From positions 1 to 33,988 of the forward strand of contig SVPJ01000027.1 in NCBI GenBank assembly GCA_015065885.1: a DNA stretch of 33,988 bases, written 5' to 3'. Position 1 is the stretch's first letter, and each line of letters opens with the position of its first letter. Below are positions 30,734-33,988 of the stretch, piece after piece. The position numbers were made by a program, and so were the translations under genes. Source of the DNA: Oscillospiraceae bacterium (GTDB taxonomy: Bacteria > Bacillota > Clostridia > Oscillospirales > Acutalibacteraceae). The notes under the pieces were generated by a model, which saw only the letters and a program-made list of their open reading frames with translations, did not search any database and was not told where the DNA came from.

Positions 30734-30858
30734 AGGGGCTGTCGCGTTAAGGCAAAATTGCACAAAAGAGGGGATTAAGATTTGCCTCCTCTTGCATCTT
30801 CAAGTGGAGTCGCAGTCCGCTTGCGTTTGCGCAAAATGCCTTTAACGCGACAGCCCCT
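30734..30858. mobile_element. MITE-like 125-bp inverted-repeat element
   Basis: Seventeen bases AGGGGCTGTCGCGTTAA at the left (30734-30750) are repeated exactly, inverted, at the right end (30842-30858). The inverted similarity continues imperfectly for about 15 more bases (GGCAAAATTGC against GGCATTTTGC). The middle carries no gene. Such ends resemble transposase-recognised termini of insertion sequences, so this is probably a non-autonomous element. No clear target duplication is seen. It may now serve as a terminator for the coaD operon: TTATTTTT follows the right arm. Confidence 0.65.
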
Positions 30859-30977
30859 TATTTTTCACAAAAACCGAAAAAACTCAAAAAATCTCCGATT
30901 TTCCTCTTCATTTTTCAAAAATAATATGTTATACTGAAACATATATATAGTATGGAATCCGACGGAGGAAATAAGTT

Positions 30978-31751
30978 ATGCGGACAGAAGAAGGAGTAGG
31001 GCGCGCGGAAGACGTCATCAGCGGACGTAACGCCGTTGCCGAAGCGTTGCGTTCGGGACGCCCGATCGACAGTGTGTTGGTCGCACGCGGCAATCGTACG
31101 GGCAGTATCGGTGTGTTGATCGCGAAATGCAGGGATGCCGGTATTCCCGTGAAGGATGCCGACCCGCGCAAACTGGAGGCGATGGGCGGCCCGAATCATC
31201 AAGGCATTATTGCGCTCGCGGCGTGTAAGGAATACGCAACGCTGGACGATCTGTTTGCTCGCGCCGCCGAAAGCGGGGAAGAACCGCTGTTTATCGTGTG
31301 CGACGAATTGGAAGACCCGCATAATCTGGGGGCGATCGTGCGTACTGCCGAGGCGGTGGGCGCACACGGAGTGATCGTGCCCAAACGCCGTTCGGTGGGG
31401 CTTACCTCCACGGTGTACAAAGCATCGGCAGGTGCGGTGGAATATATGCCGGTTGCCCGCGTGACCAACATTGTGGATACACTCCGCGAACTGAAAAAGC
31501 GCGGCGTGTGGGTGTACGGCTTGGATATGGACGGTGAATCCTACGACAAGACCGACCTTACGGGTGCGGCGGCGTTGGTCGTCGGTGCAGAGGGCAACGG
31601 TATCGGCCGTCTGGTACGGTCGGAGTGTGACGTGATCGTATCTCTGCCGATGCACGGCAAGATTTCTTCGCTGAACGCGTCGGTCGCGTGCGGTATCTTG
31701 ATGTATGAAGCGTTGCGGCAACGCACGATCAAAGGAAACGATGGGAAGTGA
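30978..31751 (+). CDS. rlmB: 23S rRNA (guanosine2251-2'-O)-methyltransferase RlmB
   Basis: The 257-residue SpoU/TrmH-family enzyme has an N-terminal substrate-binding domain (VISGRNAVAEALRSGRPIDSVL) and a knotted SAM domain. The motifs are CDELEDPHNLGAIVRTAEAVGAHGV (motif 1), VVGAEGNGIGRLV (motif 2) and LPMHGKISSLNASVACGILMYE (motif 3). GGAGG precedes the ATG, and a possible TATACT -10 box is at 30930-30935 with a weak -35. It overlaps the next gene by 4 bp. Confidence 0.95.
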   Translation: MRTEEGVGRAEDVISGRNAVAEALRSGRPIDSVLVARGNRTGSIGVLIAKCRDAGIPVKDADPRKLEAMGGPNHQGIIALAACKEYATLDDLFARAAESGEEPLFIVCDELEDPHNLGAIVRTAEAVGAHGVIVPKRRSVGLTSTVYKASAGAVEYMPVARVTNIVDTLRELKKRGVWVYGLDMDGESYDKTDLTGAAALVVGAEGNGIGRLVRSECDVIVSLPMHGKISSLNASVACGILMYEALRQRTIKGNDGK

Positions 31752-33883
31752 GCAGAATGTCGGATAACAAGACGGAGGACGTCAATACCAAAGAGTTTGA
31801 CGTTGTCGGCCCGAATACCGCCCCATCGGCGGAGGAAGAGGATATCAAGATCTACGAGCCGAAGGAAAAGGATGCCGCGGTCGATGACCGTCATACCCGC
31901 ATTTTGGATTTTGAGCAACATAAAGCGCGACGCAAAGGGACAGAGGCTGCTTCTGCCGTGGTGGAAGGACAGTTGACTTTTGACGGTATGGAAGACGATG
32001 CAACGGACGCGTCGGATGAACGATCGGTGGAAGAACAACTGCAGGATGCCCGTCGCGAAAAGGTGGAAAATTTCCGCTTGATCGAAAACGAAGGGTTGCG
32101 CCTTGCAGGCGAGGAGGAAGAGGGTGCCTCACAGCCGTTCGCGCCTGCTGAGGGGGACGTGCTGGAGGATTACAACAGCTACGCCGAAACCGCCGCAGTG
32201 CGGGACGAATTGGCATACCGCCGCCGCGGTGCGCGTATCGGTCTGCTTGTCGGCGGGTTTTTGGAGTTTTTGCTTTTGTGCCTTATGCTGGTGTCGCAAT
32301 CCTCCGACGCGGGCAGTGAGCCGTTCTTTTTCCTGGGGGCGAACTTGCTTTTGCTTATCGGTGTGATGCTGACCTCCCACCGCGTGATCGCGGACGGCTT
32401 CGGTGCGATCTTGCGCCTGCGTCCCGTGGCGGATACGGTGACGGCGGTCGGTGCATTTGCTGCCGCTATACATACGGTTTTACAATTTTTAACGCCGGTG
32501 GACGTGGCGAATGGGCAAGTGACGCTGTATTGTGCCGTGGCGGGTTTCTCTTTGCTGTTGGCACAGTGCGGGCGCGTGTATCGTCTTACTCGTATTACGC
32601 AGAATTTCCGCATGGTCTCCCATAAAGGAGAGAAGTATGCCGCAATGTACGTGTCGGAGGGCAAAGGACGAGACCTTCTCGGGCGGTATCTGCCCGCGGT
32701 GGGGGAACCTTCCATCGCGTATGTGAAAAAAAGCGGCTTTTTGACGCGGTTTATGGAATATTCCTATGACGATGAAGGAACCGAATCGCTGTTTTGCTGG
32801 TTTGCGCCCGTCGCGGTAGCGGCGGCACTGCTTACGGCGGTAGCACACGCCCTGTTCGGCGGTGAAGCCGCCAACTGGTGGAGCGCGATCGGCGTGTTTA
32901 CGGCGGCGGTGTGCGCGGCGGCACCCGCGTTCGCCGTGGCGGGTGCCAATCTGCCGCTCTGCCGTGTGTCGCGCGCCCTGCTTCGCCGCGGCGCGATGTT
33001 GATCGGCTGGAAAGCGGTGGAAGCCTTCAAGAATACCGATGCCTTGTTGGTGGATGCGTCGGAGGTGTTCCCGTCCGAAAACATTTTATTACACGGCATC
33101 AAGACCTTTTCGGGTGCGCGGATCGACGAAGCGATCTTGGATGCGGCGGCGGTGTCCATTGCATCGGGCGGACCGCTCGCAGGCGTGTTTCTCCGTGTGA
33201 TCGAAAACCGCACGAATATGTTGCAAGAGGTCGATACCCTCTTGTATGAGCAGGATATGGGCCTTTCGGGCTGGGTCGGCGGTCGGCGCGTGTTGGTCGG
33301 CAACCGCCGTCTGCTTGAAAATCACGGTGTGGACGTGCCGTCCCGCGACTATGAAATGCGGTACACGAAAGACGGTCGCCAGTTGGTGTATCTTTCCACG
33401 GGCGGTGATCTGTGTGCAATGTTCGTGGTGAGTTATACCGCCGATCCGGGCGTAGAAGAGGCGTTGCACCGCTTGACGGCGGCGGGCATTACCCTGCTCG
33501 TGCGCACGTGTGATCCGAACGTGACGAGTGAATGTGTTCGCGAAGTGTTTCATATCGATGAAGATATGGTGCGCATTTTGGATACCGCCGCAGGACGCGT
33601 GCGGGATTCGCTGGTGTCGGAAGAAGAGGAACGTGCCGAAGCGGTACTCGCGTGCAACGGACGGCTGGAAGGCCTTGGGTTTGCACTCAGTTTTTGCCGC
33701 CGCCTGCGGGGACGCATCCGCGGGGCGGGTGTGCTGCAGATGGTGGCGGGTGGTATCAGTCTCTTGGCACTCGCCGCATCGGTCGCGGTGGGGCAGATGT
33801 TGCCGCCGCTCTTTATGATCGTGAACGCCTTGGTTTGGGCGGTAATTACCGCGCTTTCTGCCGGCTTTTTGTTGGAAAAGTAA
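31748..33883 (+). CDS. Catalytically degenerate P-type ATPase-like membrane protein
   Basis: A 711-residue protein. Residues 1-155 are acidic and soluble. Membrane segments lie at about 162-182, 195-212, 230-250, 257-275, 350-372, 379-402 and 660-708. After the last central segment, LLRRGAMLIGWKAVEAFKNTDALLVDASEV aligns with the P1B-ATPase phosphorylation region, but DKTGT has become DASEV (Asp436). The CPC metal motif position reads CAAAP (389-393). The N-domain block GWVGGRRVLVGNRRLLENHGVD (508-529) is well kept. TGD is RTCD (586-589), and no GDGxND loop is found. It therefore looks like a non-catalytic relative. Start is GTG at 31748 overlapping rlmB, or ATG at 31757. Confidence 0.75.
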   Translation: MSRMSDNKTEDVNTKEFDVVGPNTAPSAEEEDIKIYEPKEKDAAVDDRHTRILDFEQHKARRKGTEAASAVVEGQLTFDGMEDDATDASDERSVEEQLQDARREKVENFRLIENEGLRLAGEEEEGASQPFAPAEGDVLEDYNSYAETAAVRDELAYRRRGARIGLLVGGFLEFLLLCLMLVSQSSDAGSEPFFFLGANLLLLIGVMLTSHRVIADGFGAILRLRPVADTVTAVGAFAAAIHTVLQFLTPVDVANGQVTLYCAVAGFSLLLAQCGRVYRLTRITQNFRMVSHKGEKYAAMYVSEGKGRDLLGRYLPAVGEPSIAYVKKSGFLTRFMEYSYDDEGTESLFCWFAPVAVAAALLTAVAHALFGGEAANWWSAIGVFTAAVCAAAPAFAVAGANLPLCRVSRALLRRGAMLIGWKAVEAFKNTDALLVDASEVFPSENILLHGIKTFSGARIDEAILDAAAVSIASGGPLAGVFLRVIENRTNMLQEVDTLLYEQDMGLSGWVGGRRVLVGNRRLLENHGVDVPSRDYEMRYTKDGRQLVYLSTGGDLCAMFVVSYTADPGVEEALHRLTAAGITLLVRTCDPNVTSECVREVFHIDEDMVRILDTAAGRVRDSLVSEEEERAEAVLACNGRLEGLGFALSFCRRLRGRIRGAGVLQMVAGGISLLALAASVAVGQMLPPLFMIVNALVWAVITALSAGFLLEK

Positions 33884-33917
33884 GCAGAGGAGGCATATCC
33901 GAACCCGATTTTAACGG

Positions 33918-33988
33918 GCCGATTTTCCCCTCGGCTGTGTTAAAATACTGTTTTTAGCCTTGCCGATGAAAAAATCGGCTCTGTTAAA
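33918..33988. repeat. Direct hairpin repeats at the window edge
   Basis: Two 27-nt units, 33918-33944 and 33962-33988, share GCCGAT at the start and CGGCT-x-TGTTAAA at the end with different middles, and each can fold on itself. The second runs off the window. They might be the start of a repeat or an insertion-sequence end; the T-rich part could terminate the rlmB transcript. Confidence 0.45.

Overview
The window comes from a fairly GC-rich, spore-forming member of the Bacillota, most likely an uncultured gut-type Clostridia lineage (Oscillospirales or a relative). The evidence is a complete spoIIA operon (spoIIAA-spoIIAB-sigF), strong AGGAGG-type ribosome sites, TTGACA/TATAAT promoters and many classic hairpin-plus-T terminators. 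The species cannot be fixed from the sequence alone.

Layout. 1-3.4 kb: a small zinc-ribbon protein, a class-C beta-lactamase-like serine hydrolase and the branched-chain aminotransferase IlvE. 3.4-9.4 kb: a minus-strand carbohydrate operon (barrel protein of unknown function, GH78 alpha-L-rhamnosidase, two SGNH esterase-like hydrolases) read away from a divergent AraC-type regulator. It looks like intracellular processing of rhamnose-containing, probably acylated, plant oligosaccharides. 9.4-12.5 kb: a minus-strand Crp/Fnr regulator plus a SsuABC/NMT1-type ABC importer, with a 28-bp palindrome just downstream of a predicted promoter. 12.6-17.0 kb: an acyltransferase-3-like membrane protein with a small exported partner, folC, then the spoIIA operon. 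17.1-26.0 kb: a Wzx/Wzy-type surface polysaccharide operon (ATP-grasp enzyme, NDP-sugar epimerase, sugar-phosphate transferase, GT4 glycosyltransferase, polymerase, flippase) lying between tRNA-Leu(CAG) and a convergent tRNA-Met/tRNA-Trp pair. 26.0-34 kb: two small conserved proteins, gap, a VanZ-like protein, proC, rsmD, coaD, a coiled-coil protein, a MITE-like inverted repeat, rlmB and a large catalytically degenerate P-type ATPase-like membrane protein.

The most unusual structure is a two-copy, tRNA-anchored composite repeat. Downstream of both tRNA-Leu and tRNA-Trp lies the same arrangement: an antisense piece of that tRNA's T-arm, a conserved GC hairpin, a 20-21 nt direct copy of that tRNA's own 3' end including CCA, a 43-nt hairpin identical between the two loci, an array of small hairpins with different stems but similar linkers, a conserved 41-nt block, and a copy of that locus's own terminator. 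The tRNA and terminator pieces are locus-specific while the rest is shared. The two copies face each other across the polysaccharide operon. I know of no described element with this architecture, but I could not search for one.
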